DNA of 64,000 nucleotides from Microglena sp. YARC. Taxonomy: Eukaryota; Chlorophyta; Chlorophyceae; Chlamydomonadales; Chlamydomonadaceae. Position numbers and translations under genes: made by a program. Under the pieces are notes generated by a model, which was not told where the DNA came from, searched no databases, and was given only the letters and a program-made list of their open reading frames with translations. How positions within the stretch are numbered: position 1 is the stretch's first letter; every line of letters begins with the position of its first letter. Location of the stretch: contig CM039466.1 in the NCBI GenBank assembly GCA_022414725.1, positions 31,162,430 through 31,226,429 of the forward strand. The letters run 5' to 3'. Below are positions 17,098 to 28,824 of this stretch, in pieces.

Positions 17098-18460
17098 TAG
17101 GGACGAGCACTACACAACTGGACACGGCCAGGGCAACTTCTCAGTCCCCCTGCTTAGCTCCTTCCTGCATCTACACCACCCCATTGTGGGCATCCTCACC
17201 CCGTTGTATAACCCCCCTTACACCCCTGCTCAGCTTCCCCTTCCTAACCATGGACACCGAGAGACATACCCCAAGGGCATCATGCCGGGCAGCACAAAGG
17301 AACAGATATTAGAGCGCCTCCACCCCCACCAGGCATGCATACTCAACTTCAGCACTGTATTATTTGGCCATGCAGCCACAATCAAACACTTCCAGGGTGA
17401 GTGGTACTTGATAGACTCTCTCAACCACCAACCCATTCTCCTGAACACCCCACGTAAATGGGCGAGCATCCAGGGCCACACCTATACACTACAACCAGGA
17501 CAACCCAATGAAGCATGGCTAGATCACAACCCCATCAACCCTATGGATGAGGACCTCCTGGAGGACCCCATGGAGGAGGACCAAGCCACAACCCCCACCC
17601 CCGCCGTACAAACAACCCAGACCACCCACCGCACCAATCTCCCATATTGGGAACCCCAAAACGACTCCAACTGCCAAATACACTCCATCAACATTTACCT
17701 GGGGTACAAAGCCCTTGATCTTGACGAAATCCTAGACTTTTCTGTAAAATTAGACACTCATGTGCGCAACTATACGTGCCAACAATGGACCCTTGAAGGG
17801 CACTATGACAGTCTCACTGGTAACTATACTAGCAATCTTATTAATTTCTACCTTTCTTCCAACAAATCTCACCTTGGCCTCCTTACTAAGCACACCAACC
17901 CAAGATACATTCCCCACCATATTAGCCCCCACACAAAAATTGCAGGGACTTCACTGACCTACTCTGAAGGTATCATGCTGGGCAGCTCACAGATGCAGAT
18001 CCTACAACGCATCCCTACCAACTTCTCTTGCTTCCTCCTACATTATCACTCTGGATATGGACATGCTAAAGCTATTAAGCAACTGGACGGTGAGTGGTGG
18101 AATATGAACTCTGAAGGCCCCTATCCCCTGAAGCCTCCTGACTGGCAACATCTTCAAGGGCACATTTACACCCTTACAGACACATCTGGACTACCCTGCC
18201 CTCAACTTTTCCAGCCTGAAATTTACTATGAACCAAACAACCCAACTCGCACTATCATTATAGACCTACCTACCACTCTTACTCACAATGCTACCGACTC
18301 CTCAGACCAGATAGATCTTACAGACCAGATGGATCTTACAGACTCCTCACAACTTCAACAACTTCTCTCAGACCTTCCACACCCTACAGATCACATTCAC
18401 CATGCAGATCCTACAGAGCCCCCAGCTCCTACAGAAACTGAGACCTTGTCTCTGATGATG
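17095..18460 (+). pseudogene. LINE-1 cysteine protease: rest of copy B and complete copy C
   Basis: One open frame holds the C-terminal half of copy B, with FGHAATIKHFQGEWYLIDS (His about 17,374), and a complete copy C: YWEPQNDSNCQIHSIN (Cys about 17,673) through YGHAKAIKQLDGEWWNMNS (His about 18,060). The order Cys…His…Asn/Asp is that of papain-fold enzymes. The spacing Q-x4-C-x2-H-x2-N and the W-x3-(D/N)-S after the His resemble the Josephin family of ubiquitin proteases. Cysteine-protease domains are known in Dualen-type LINEs. Copy C keeps all presumed catalytic residues. After about 18,450 the homologous frame shifts: the acidic/basic linker SDDEEPPKCKKPKR continues one frame away. Confidence 0.8.
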
Positions 18461-19510
18461 AGGAGCCTCCCAAATGTAAGAAACCTAAAAGAACCTCTAC
18501 CCGTTGCAACCCCACTTCCTTCCACTCAAACTCTACACATAAATCACCAACCACCAAAAAACCACCCAGGGATACAACTCAACCTCCCAAGACTAACCTT
18601 CCTATCCCTACTAGACCTGCCATACCCGACAGCAACAAGATGCGCCAGAGCAGGATCTTTGGAGCAGAACCTCCTAACAAAAAACCTGCTCCCCCCAGAC
18701 TCACCACAAAAACCCTTCCAACGAAAATAATTAAAATAACCCACACTACCTCATATCCTGTTCAACAGCAGCGAACTGCACTCTATCTCACTAACATTAT
18801 CATTTCCAACTGCAGAGGCATCTTCTCATCCTGGGAAACACTCTACGACCATATTCTAACTAATGAGCCAGACATTGCTATTCTCACCGAAACAAAACTC
18901 ACCTCTAACAACACAGGTATAATTAATATGATCAAACAAGACCTGTCTGACTACCACTTCCATCACAGCAGCAAAACCATTAAGCAAGCTACCAATGCAG
19001 ACAACATTGTAACCCGCTCAGCTGGAGTTATCACACTTATAAAAAAGACTCTTACTACACATCCAATTAAACATTAAGTCCCCACTGACATAGCTGGTCA
19101 TCTCACTCATCAAACTATTAACAACACTACCCACATTTTAGGCGTCTACATGCCCTGCAATGACCCTGCCAAAAGAGCCCGAATTCATGAACACATTCAC
19201 TACATTATATCCCAAAACCCCTCTCATCACTATATTGCAGGGGGAGACTGGAATGCAGCCTACTACCTTACTGATAGAAGCAACACAATCAAGCACCTGG
19301 AGGACCAGCCCCACTATCAACACCTTAATAAATATCCAATTCACATTCAACCGTCACCACGTCCCCATACTTACTCAGACAACACTTCCTACAGTAGCAG
19401 GATAGATGACATCATTCTCATCAACCCCCCAACTGCAACCACGGTGACAGAAGCTACACACCAAATGGGAGACACACTGGATCACTTGACCCTGGAACAA
19501 CACATTACCT
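18460..19510 (+). pseudogene. LINE-1 APE-type endonuclease
   Basis: The exonuclease-endonuclease-phosphatase fold is recognisable by its ordered motifs: SNCRGI (about 18,808), ILTETKL (catalytic Glu, about 18,873), GVYMPCND (Tyr, 19,142), GGDWNA (Asp and Asn, 19,243), SRIDDIILI (19,393) and DTLDHLTLEQ (Asp-His pair, 19,472). This domain nicks target DNA to prime reverse transcription. An in-frame TAA at 19,075-19,077 interrupts the domain between the Glu and Tyr motifs. LINE-2 lacks this stop at the same site. A basic linker (PPNKKPAPPR) precedes the domain. Confidence 0.92.
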
Positions 19511-22005
19511 CCTCTTTCTTTCCCCCTCCTAACCTTGACACACCACCTCACAATCCAACACCTCAATTGCAGCTTCCCCTCAAGCAACAAGACATGGCCA
19601 AAGCTAAAGAGGCCATCTCTAATCAATTTCTCCATCAATTTCAGCACAGCCACATTAACATAGATAAAGCCTGGACTATAGCACAAACTTTACTGGGAGA
19701 AGATAAAACATCTGCACACATTCAATCTATTAGACAAGAACTCAAAGCCACCATACCAGAAGACCTTAACAGCATGACAATTCATCTCATGGTCACTCTT
19801 CACCAAGCTCTCTCCATCATGACTGACACCTGCCCTACCAAGCCTAGTACACCAGGCACCTTCCTGCCAAGACAAACTGCTAAAACCTACAGAAGACTTA
19901 ACTACCATATTAAACACATTAAAGCACTCCGAACAGCTTCCAACCACCTTGACCAACAACAATACATGGAACTTAGAAGCACTCCACACACGGCAGGCAC
20001 ATACTCACCCACCACTAAAATTAAAATACAACAGCACTTTCAAAATTTACTCCTCTCTGACTATTGTCTCTCCTTAACTGCTGATATTAAACAAAGTATT
20101 ACAGAATTACGTCACATGCAGGTTGCACTCAAAGAGGAGAGAGCAACCGCCTCCATTAAGAAATTCCGACGCCGCTTCAGCACACAGGCACGACAAACTC
20201 ACAGGTATATTTTCTCTCCTGAAAATCACACACACACCCACTGCTCTACTGGACGCATCCACACACACACTCAGCACTAGCACCCAGGGTCTCCTGGAAG
20301 TTATGACTAAACATATGGAAAAACTCATGTCACCTCCCACTCCACCCATTTCAGATGACTAAACAAGACACGCCACCCCCCCTCCATGGGAAACACACAC
20401 AGACAAATACCACTTGGAAACTCCAGCCAACTCCATACAAAACACTGCCTCTCCCTACACCTTTCTCTCGTCCTCAACCACCTATGCTGACTATATTAGG
20501 AAACTCTCTACCAACAAAGCCACTGGCCCAGACGGCATACCTAATGAATGATTTATGTGCCTCCCACAGGAAATGCACCTCATCATACACAAACTCATGC
20601 AGCTAGTATGGATCCTGGGAGAAACACCAGACTGCTGGAAACCTCACACACAGTCATGCTCTACAAAAAATCAGATCCTTGCTTACCTCAAAACTACAGG
20701 CCAATAGGCCTTAACAATGCTGTAGCCAAACTCTGGACCTCCCTTGTTACTAACACTATTACTACCTACTCTGAAACCAACCACATTCTTAGCGCCTGCC
20801 AAGAAGGTTTCAGAAAAGACAAAAGTACCTATAGACAACTCTTGACCCTACTCCACAACATTGAGGACGCTGCCCTCTTCCACCAGGACCTCTATGCTGC
20901 CTACTTTGACTTTAGCTCTGCTTTTAACATGATTGACCACCAAAAACTTCTCTGCATCATGCACAGCTTGGGTTACACCCACGACACTATAGACACAATT
21001 AAAGGAATATACACAAACTCTACTACACATATTCTCCTTAACAATACACCTGGCTCCCCCATCCCCATCACTAGGGGCACCATCCAGGGAGATACTCTCT
21101 CCCCCCTACTCTTCATTATCTTTCTAGAACCCCTACACAGATGGCTCCGTTCTGGGGGACGAGGATACAGAGCAGCATCCCTACCCTCCAAAACAGCAGA
21201 TGAACACCACACCAGCAGCTTGGGGTATGCTGACGACACTGCTTTCCTAACCGGCAGCTCAGAGGACCTTCGCATCCAATGTGGTAAAGTTCAAACATTT
21301 AGCATCTGGTCGGGCATTCCTCTTAACGCCACCAAATGTGTGGTCAGTGGCATACTCCACAAATCACACCCCTCTCAACCTACTCACAACAACACTCTCA
21401 AACAAAGGCTAGATAAAATTCCACTAGGAAACTCCTATGCTACCTACCAGCCGCCTGACCAAGCCTACAAATACTTCACATCCCACTTACCTTAAATTGG
21501 AAAACTCAACTCCACTATACTATTGAAACCATTCACAATAAAGGGCTGAGTATCCTCACCAAAGCTAAAAACAGGGCGACCCCCACTCAATGCTTACGAA
21601 TAATTTCACAATGTGTCGGAGCAGCTATTAAATACCCCATGATAGTAGCTCCCTTCTCACTAATCGACATTCATGTCATTGACAGAGCAGTATTAAAAAC
21701 AGTTAAACTCTGCTGCTCCCTTCCCAGATATTTTCCGACAAGAGCACTCCACCTCCCTAAAGCAGAGGCAGGACTAGGGGTGCCCTCTCTACTCACTGAA
21801 TATACCCAGATTACTGCAACAGCCCTCACCCAGTCCATGAACGACCAAGGTCACCTGGGAATCCTCACTAGAGCTCTCCTTAATAAATCAACTTCCACCA
21901 TGACCAGTCTAGATCCTCTCTCTCTATCCCGCAAGCAACTTAAGTATGTGTCCCTAGCCCGCCAGCTGGAAATTATTAAAAAATCTGACAACGATTTCTT
22001 GGAAT
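19510..22005 (+). pseudogene. LINE-1 reverse transcriptase
   Basis: A helical linker leads to the RT. Fingers motif ATGPDGIPNE (about 20,520), YRPIGLNNAVAKLW (20,696), CQEGFRKDKSTYRQLL (20,798), YAAYFDFSSAFNMIDH (first catalytic Asp, 20,896), RGTIQGDTLSPLLF (21,073) and the YADD box LGYADDTAFLTG (21,222) are in order. The thumb follows to about 22,005. Catalytic residues are intact, but the frame is broken near 20,235 and 20,635, a TGA replaces a Leu codon just after PNE (about 20,551), and a further shift lies near 21,475. The stop at about 22,005 separates it from the next frame. Confidence 0.93.
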
Positions 22006-22077
22006 GACACAGAACTTCTTGACAAACTTAACATACACTCTCTTCCTCTCCCTCCACAGGCAATCCCTGTATCACTC

Positions 22078-24160
22078 ATGACTCCATTCCATGACCTGGA
22101 CATCTATTCATACCATGACCTGGTCACCCCCATGGGAACTCACCTTGTCAGCACTACAGATCTCTCTCTTATCACCTTACACAAAGTTACTAAACACCAC
22201 AAACGGTCCCTGAACCGCCTCACCGCTCACCTCTCCTCCCTCCAAACTGTCGCCTCCCCAATACACTCTGACCCGCTTCCCCTCTCACACCGACAACTTG
22301 CGCCCGGTTACGCAATTGCGCAGAACACAACCGATAACGTTAACTCTCCTGCTTCTATTGAACCCTCCACCCCACCCACCCAGCGTTACCAACCTCACGC
22401 CACTGCTACTGACGCAGACTACGAGGCGGATTCCATTGGGGACCTGGAAGGAAACCAATGGTGGGCGTGGGCCACGCAGACCGAAGGCAGTCACGCGCAC
22501 CAAGCATGGGGCTGCCCCAGCAGTGATGCCACCTGGTCAGCACGCCACTACTTGTGCAAATCCTGGATCCGTCACTCTTCCACCTCTAAATTTTACCGTG
22601 CATACAGAATAACTCCCACCTCACACCCTGACAGGATCCGCGAGGCCATGACATCCCCCGACAGCAGCGCACCTGCACCACCGGCGCGCCTGCTCCACCT
22701 TACCTACGGATCCCAATACAAAGCCCTGCACATTACGAGCTGGCGGGGCAAGCGCTCCTACAACGACGACAAACTAGTCACTTCCACTGTTGTCCACGTT
22801 CAATGGGCCCCAACCATCATGCACAACGAACATATCAACTCCTACACACACATGGGATACAGCATCCACCACAGCACACCTCTTACCTCCACTATCTCCA
22901 CCATACATTGGAAACCCCAATCTCACCATGCGTCTCACCTTGTTGAACTTTTGGGACAACCAGCATACGACCAATTAACCCACACTTTTAAAACTACTCC
23001 CCCATTAACCACACACCTCAACCCTAGGAAGGACACCCACCTTACTAACCTTCAACAACAAGGCCAATGGGCCACCTCCCTAGGATTTAATGCTGACAAC
23101 CACAACCTTGTTCACAAACTTCTGAAAATTGACACACACGACAGGCACCCAGACTGGGACATTCAACCACCCTCAGCCTACATTATACAAACAGGCATCC
23201 TCACCACTCTGGATGACCAATCCACACACACACACACCAACGTTTCATATCTTAATAACCCCACTAGTCACTGTCTTGGGCACATTCCCAACGACAGACT
23301 TACCTCTCTCAAACAAAACTATGACCACTTCAAAAATCACCACCCTACCAAATGGAACCAACTGACCCAAGGAGGGATATATCACACTGACTTAGCTGCC
23401 CTCTTCACCAGATACAGAGCTGCTCCTGCCGCCACCAACACTCTTTCTCCCCTCCTCTACCAAGCTGCAGCTGCCCTGGGCATTACTCACCATCGTACTT
23501 CTAACCCTCTTAGCTACGACCAAGGCCTCACCAGCTTCTCTTCTACCAGCCCTGCTGATCAGCTCTTTGGCTCTAACCAAGACCCCTTCCTTACCATCTG
23601 GACTGGGGGCTCCCTGGTGGACATTCCTAACTCCACTACACAAGCACACCAAGCTCTGAGGTGGGCCCTAGCCAGTGCTGACCATGCTGAAAATATTCTC
23701 AGCCCTACCTGCACCCTGATGCTCCTTCCTGACGACCTTGCTGCCCCCTACAAAACTCTCCTCCACCACTCATGGATTCACTATATTGACTCTAGACCAC
23801 AGTCTGAATTTTATATCACCTCTGAAATCTGGCTTGGCAGCAAATCTCACACTCCACCCTCCACCCAAAAACTGCACCTCATCCTTATATGTAACCCCCA
23901 CAGCCAAGATACCTACTTTCCTAAACTCCAAGATTTTATGAACCAATGGACATACTACATGCAAAGCCTCTCCTCATCATGGGAGCCCTCTACTATCACA
24001 CCACCTCCCACTCTTACCTCCTCTGACATTGTAATTACCTACCCACGGAAACTCAAATCTCATGTCAAAAAACCCCGGCAAACTCTACTCCACCAACACC
24101 CTCCTCCCTCTCTTCTTACCACTACTCACCTATGTCTCCACCTAGCTACCCCCTCCTCAG
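22078..24160 (+). CDS. LINE-1 long conserved region between RT and RNase H, function unknown
   Basis: An uninterrupted frame of about 690 residues precedes the RNase H domain in the same frame (825 codons in all). It is conserved in LINE-2 (49,552-47,650) in blocks: MTPFHDL, NQWWAWAT…, LLHLTYGSQYKxL, ITSWR, HVQWAP, MHN(E/D)HI, VHWKPQ, WATSLGFNADNHxLVH, LFTRY, ALRWALASADHAE and LLHHxWIHxxDSRP. Conservation between diverged copies suggests function. I recognise no catalytic motif. LINE-0 keeps a piece of its first block. It is probably part of the ORF2 polyprotein rather than a separate gene; the ATG at 22,078 may be fortuitous. Confidence 0.75.
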
Positions 24161-24610
24161 GCCTCCAGGTCTACACAGATGGTAGCCTAATAAAAGGCAA
24201 ACCAGGGCACCCTAGCAAAAAAGGTGCTGCAGTATATGTCCCGGCTGCAGGACAAAGCTACACCATCAACCCTGGGGGAATAGGGGCCACCAAAACTAAC
24301 AACAGGGCAGAACTGGTAGCCATCCACCAAGCCCTTCTCAACATTGACTATGACAAATCTCTTACACTCCATACAGACAGCCTCTGCTCTCTTCAACTTA
24401 TTAAAAAAATGATTCATGACCCTACCACAACAACCCGTTCTATTCATACTGAACTACTGCAATCAATTCAAAAACACCTCATTCAACGCATCCTGCATGG
24501 CTCCCACACCACTCTTTGTAAAGTCCGTTACCACACAGGTTATCCTTGGAAATGACAGGGCAGACATTCTGGCACGCAAGGCAGCTGAGCACCCTGCCTC
24601 CACCAATTTT
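24160..24610 (+). pseudogene. LINE-1 RNase H domain
   Basis: VYTDGSLIKG (first Asp, about 24,172), NNRAELVAIHQAL (Glu, 24,300) and LHTDSLCSLQL (Asp, 24,367) are in frame with the preceding region. The last motif, YHTG…LGNDRADILARKA, is split by a frameshift near 24,540. The domain removes RNA from RNA/DNA hybrids; it is found in several LINE clades including Dualen. All four acidic residues are present if the two frames are read in sequence. Confidence 0.92.
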
Positions 24611-25624
24611 ACTGACAACACTGGGGAAATCCCCCGCCACAATGTCTACTGGCCCACAGTTCAACCTCCTCGCACACCCATGGGAGATATTCTCCCACGC
24701 ATCCTAGCACCTAACCTTACACAAGGTATCACCTCTAACCTGCCCACTAGCTGCCACCTTGGCCAACACCCTCTTAAAGGGATTTATGCAACCACCTGGG
24801 CTGATAACACTCCCCACCAACTTCCTCATGCAAGTAACAAATTTTGGACCTCAACCCTTATCCAACATAAAACTAAATTCCACATCCTTAAAGCCCGCTG
24901 GGGTCGACTGTGGAACCGTAAACTTGCATTCCGCTGGAAACTCCCTTATATTACCAGCACTCACCCACCCACGAACTCCCTATGCCCCATCTGCCACTCC
25001 TGTGAGGACGGAGCGGGCCACATCCTGGCGGGCTGCACACACCGGACTTTCAAGGGGCTCTATATCAAGAGACATGACGCCGCAGTGCGACTCATCCACA
25101 AGGCCATTTGCACCGGAGCCCTGGGATCCCGCAGAATGATCATGGACGCTGGCAAGGAAGAGGACCTCCCCAGGGGGGTCCTGGGCAAACGTCTCCCTGA
25201 CTGGCTACGCCCCTCCACTATTACTGTGGAGGACTGGAAGAGAATGAGACCTGACCTCGCCGTCCTACCTGACATAGACTCTCCTACCTGTATGGCTGAT
25301 AAAGAACTCTGGGTTCTTGAGCTTGGATACTGCTCTGATACCAACCATGTTACTAAGTTTATCACTAAACACGCCCAGCATGTTGAATTAGTAAATGGCC
25401 TTAGATCGGCTGGATACCTCGTTCACTACGAAGTTATCACCGGTGGAACAACTGGTCCTATTCCAACCTCTTTTTTGACTTCCATGACCACACTTGGACT
25501 TAAGAGACCGTGTGCCCTTAAACTGGCGGACACAGTTCACTCCCACACAATCACTAGCTTTCAGAGTATTTTACAGTGCAGACGTTTTATGGAAGCTAAC
25601 CCCGGGTTGATACCCGGGGACTAG
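24610..25624 (+). pseudogene. LINE-1 C-terminal CCHC finger and restriction-like endonuclease
   Basis: The frame runs to the stop at 25,622-25,624. It has CPICHSCEDGAGHILAGC (C-x2-C-x8-H-x4-C, about 24,984), KRHDAAVRLIHKA (25,068), RPDLAVLPD (25,248) and WVLELGYCSDTNH (25,312), ending in a conserved CRRFME…PGD tail. A CCHC finger followed by R-H-N/D, then R/K-P-D and an acidic residue is the layout of the restriction-enzyme-like endonuclease in R2-type LINEs. Together with the upstream APE domain this makes a dual-endonuclease element. LINE-2 matches closely (46,876-46,184). Confidence 0.87.
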
Positions 25625-25886
25625 CACACAGACCGTGCCCCCCCTCAGGTTTTGTCTTGCCAGCTGCATTGTGCTGGTGCTTCCCAACCGGGGTGAAAAA
25701 CCCCCGTATTAAGCTGCACCGGCATGATGTGGCCACGATGCCTGCCGGTCAGGCATCGGTGGTGATTCTTTTTACTGAGGTGGCCCTACGGTGACTGTAG
25801 CTAGCTCCGGCTTACGCTATGGTGTCCTTAACTTCACGTCCTGTGAGTAACGGTATTACATGGATGTAACAATTTCAATTTCAATT
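25625..25886 (+). other. LINE-1 3' UTR and tail
   Basis: Contains an AACCGGGG…CCCCCGT hairpin, AGCTAGCTCCGGCTTACGCT and the terminal GATGTAACAATTTCAATTTCAATT. The same end is found in LINE-2 (reverse strand, 45,965-46,075) and in the truncated copy at 3,177-3,384, so it is probably the RNA recognition site for the RT. Confidence 0.88.
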
Positions 25887-25896
25887 GTTTCCAATC

Positions 25897-26415
25897 CTCG
25901 GCGTATAACATACATTTTAATATGAAATGCATATAACAAAAAGATATTGCTTTGCATAAAACAGTTGTTTCTCTAGGGTCCGCGAATTGTACGCCTCCTT
26001 AGGTGTCGCCATCCTATAATGATTCTAGCTACAGCATGCTGGTTGGTGTTTTCAAAGATGTTGCAAATCATGTTATCATGGTTGGTGATCAATATACCGG
26101 TACCAGTAGTTGCTTGCCTTGGATAAGATTGTGACCAGGGCAGTGCAGGACGCAGCGTCCTACGTCGCAGTACGCAACATGGGAGGGCCTGTTGAATCCC
26201 AGACGCAGGTTCAGGATGTTGGTTGCGTCTCACCCAGCATGATTGGCCCACCACCACTCCATTTCCGTGGGCTACGGGTTATGTTGGTAGTAGAACGCAG
26301 CCTTATGACTTGATTGCGTCCCAGGACGCAAACTACCAAATCGGGTGCGTCCCAGGACGCAAACTACCGAATTATGATGCGTCCCAGCGTTTGACGTACC
26401 CTGATTGTGACATCC
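25897..26415. other. Spacer with a short tandem repeat
   Basis: GCGTCCCAGGACGCAAACTACC is repeated with a period near 31 bp at about 26,308-26,390 (three partial units). No gene is seen in the rest. Confidence 0.55.
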
Positions 26416-26419
26416 CTTC

Positions 26420-27095
26420 CTAAACTTCGCTAATGAATATATTATCACCAAAAGGCCCATACATTTGGAGGCAAAAGTAGACGGGGCATTCTTTTTGGAA
26501 GTGTACTTCGTCCTCCACTATACTTACATCGCAGTACTTGCACATTCTCTCATGTCTCGGGGTATTAGCTCGCGCGCCAGAGATTATATTCAGAGTATGA
26601 TACCCCACCCTACATTTGATGAGCCCATTTTTCATGATGGAAGCTTTCATTTTATATCGGTCACGGCGCAATCCTTCACTTCTTGTGAAAAGGTTACAGC
26701 TGTAAAATCTCGTATATGTAGCGTATAATGGACATTCTACTATGAAATGCATTTCATCTTCGACCACTCTTCTACCGCCAACCACCATATCAAAGCACCT
26801 GCAAATCCTGCCAGAACGAGAGGTACTCATGTCTGATTCAATTTGAACATGAAGACGTAGTCTTGCTATGCATTAAAAACCATCCCTATTATTTAATCAG
26901 ATAATGTTTGTGCAACTATGGTTTCTATCCTTTGATATCATCAAATTTGCTTGCATAATAGTTTTAATACCGATTCCTTAGTTATCACCAAGATTCCTGG
27001 GGTTGTACCCAGGGATTGCCGGTCAATGTCTGTTATTTTAGAGATGCCTTCATATTTTCCGAAGTCAATCTTGATTTGTGAAGTCTGGTTACCTT
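26420..27095 (-). pseudogene. LINE-3 relic, C-terminal finger region
   Basis: The minus frame 26,830-26,420 contains GRICRCFDM…VEDEMHFIVECPLY and then a second RMCKYCDVSIVEDEVHFQKECPVY. The C-x2-C…EDExHFxxECPxY pattern is typical of the C-terminus of jockey-like LINE proteins. Two copies in a row suggest duplication or two relics joined. Upstream (26,830-27,095) the frame is broken. It is the downstream end of the same relic whose RT lies at 34,430-32,740, separated by the two insertions below. Confidence 0.7.
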
Positions 27096-27100
27096 GAATA

Positions 27101-27438
27101 TATCAGCATGAATAGCGGTGCTCTCGCTTGTTTTATGTCTTGGTGACTCCTCGTGTACTCCCTTAGAACTATCGGTCCTGACAGTACTATGTCAGCTTCC
27201 CGTAGACTGTGTCATTCTTCATGACACTGTGACGACTTCCTGTTGACTGCGTCATCGGTTCTTCTGACACGCGCTGTCTAGCGTGTACCCTGATCAGGTT
27301 CCAGGCTACCGCCCCCTTTCCTCCACTGGTGCCCCTTAATGGGTCTCCTGTGCTTGTAACTTATTCTCGTCTCCGCATTTATAGATTGGCGTGCTGCACA
27401 CACAAAGTCCACTCTCCGGAGTGTTATCCAAGCTGATA
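27101..27438 (+). repeat. 5' LTR of the copia-like element
   Basis: Begins TATCAGCATGAATAGC and ends ATCCAAGCTGATA. The primer site downstream was not identified. Confidence 0.92.
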
Positions 27439-28820
27439 GGTTATACGGCCCTTCATTTACTACCACTGCTTTTGCGATGCAACTTCCGCGAGGACCTCCC
27501 GCCCATTTTGAGAAACTCCATGACATGGATGGTCTTTCCTGGACGCGCGGGATGCGCAGTATCATTCTCAGCGATGGCTGCGACCAATCCTTCCAACGGA
27601 GGAACGGCTCCTCTTGATGATTGGCTAGACGTTTGTGCACCAGCTGCCTCTGCTAGCGGTCATGAGAGTCCTTCCGCCATCGTGGAAGTACCCCCCCCCC
27701 CGTCATTCCTCCATCTTCTCTTCTTTTCCTCCCCTGCCGTCTGTCGCCTCCTCCCGTCTGTCGTAGATGACTGTGACGTGCAGACTCAAGTCGGCGACTA
27801 GCCTGGACATCGGTGGAGATACCCCGTCTTCGTCTGCTCGCGTCCTTGACGTCGCTAACCTTTCTCCGGTGTTTGAGGCTCTGCCTGCATACCGGAGGTT
27901 GCCAAGCCGACCAAGCTCCCTGCTGATGTCTACGTCGTCTTTGCCCCCTTTGCTCTGCCCAGTCGACGGTCGGCTCCTGGCATGAGCTTGCGCTCTAGTG
28001 GCTCTGTGCTACCTTGTGGAGAAATTTTTCGATCAAACTGGCGGATCGCCGGCACTGCCGTAGGATTCGCCAGAGGAGGACGACCTACGCGTATGGACCT
28101 GGACATTCTGGAGGTGGTAGGAAGCAGGGGGGTATGGTCAGCACCACTACGGGTGCTGCTCCCTCTACCCCCCAACCGGTTGAGTCGAGCGATAGAGGGG
28201 GGACTTGAGATTGACTGATCATCGACGGCGGGATATTAGGACCTTTACATGCCTCGGCTCTGCTCTTCGCATCCTAGCGATAAATGTTCGAATTCTGCCC
28301 TTGCGATTTGCGATTTTCTGCCATTGGTGCGATTTTCTGCACCAGGTGCGACTTGCTGCACTGTCATTCTCGTCTCCTTTTTCCCATACCTCAAATCTCG
28401 ACTTCGACCTAACGCTTCCCCACCTTCTGTGATCCCAGGTCTCGCAGCGCCGGACTTCGCCCATGCTACAGGCCGCAGTGGACGCCGTCCTGGCCCTAGT
28501 CCAGCGGCCGTGGAGGATCTTTGGCATGATATCTTGGTGGATATTTTTCTCTCTTAGGCTCCTTGTGACCCCTGGGTGCGTTCCGTGGTTCGACAGAGGT
28601 TACTACTTTGTCTTCCCGTGCCCCTGGTTCCCCCCTTAGGTGTATGCCTTAGCTACGTGAGTTTGGGTTCAAGTGTTTGAGTTCTGATAGGGCTTAGGAT
28701 TTTTTAGTTAAGTGGTATAGAGGCATGGTTGATCTCGATTAGTTGGGGCATGCATGAGTTGTTGATGATGACACTGCTCAGCATGGTGCTAGTGTGTTAT
28801 CTTTGCAATCGCGTGTTCAT
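27439..28820 (+). pseudogene. Copia-like interior, gag/protease region not recognisable
   Basis: Short frames (27,391-27,801; 27,767-27,985; 27,982-28,218; 28,249-28,557) cover this stretch without a clear Gag, zinc knuckle or protease motif. A first product could start at the ATG near 27,574 (MAATNPSNGGTAPLDDW). I cannot support a function. Confidence 0.35.
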
Positions 28821-28824
28821 CTAG

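Larger units (their letters stand above)
15471..25886 (+). mobile_element. LINE-1: Dualen-like non-LTR retrotransposon
   Basis: A 10.4-kb element bounded by a perfect 10-bp duplication GTTTCCAATC (15,461-15,470 and 25,887-25,896). Order on the plus strand: short N-terminal hydrophobic region, Pro-rich linkers with duplicated cysteine-protease domains, APE-type endonuclease, reverse transcriptase, a long region of unknown function, RNase H, a CCHC/restriction-like endonuclease, then a 262-bp 3' UTR ending AATTTCAATTTCAATT. Having both endonuclease types is the defining feature of the Dualen clade. The coding region is broken by at least four frameshifts (about 18,450, 20,235, 20,635, 24,540) and stops at 19,075 and near 20,551 and 22,005, so this copy is inactive unless some are sequencing errors. 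No clear counterpart of the LINE-2 ORF1 globular part is seen, and the 5' end may be truncated. Confidence 0.93.
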
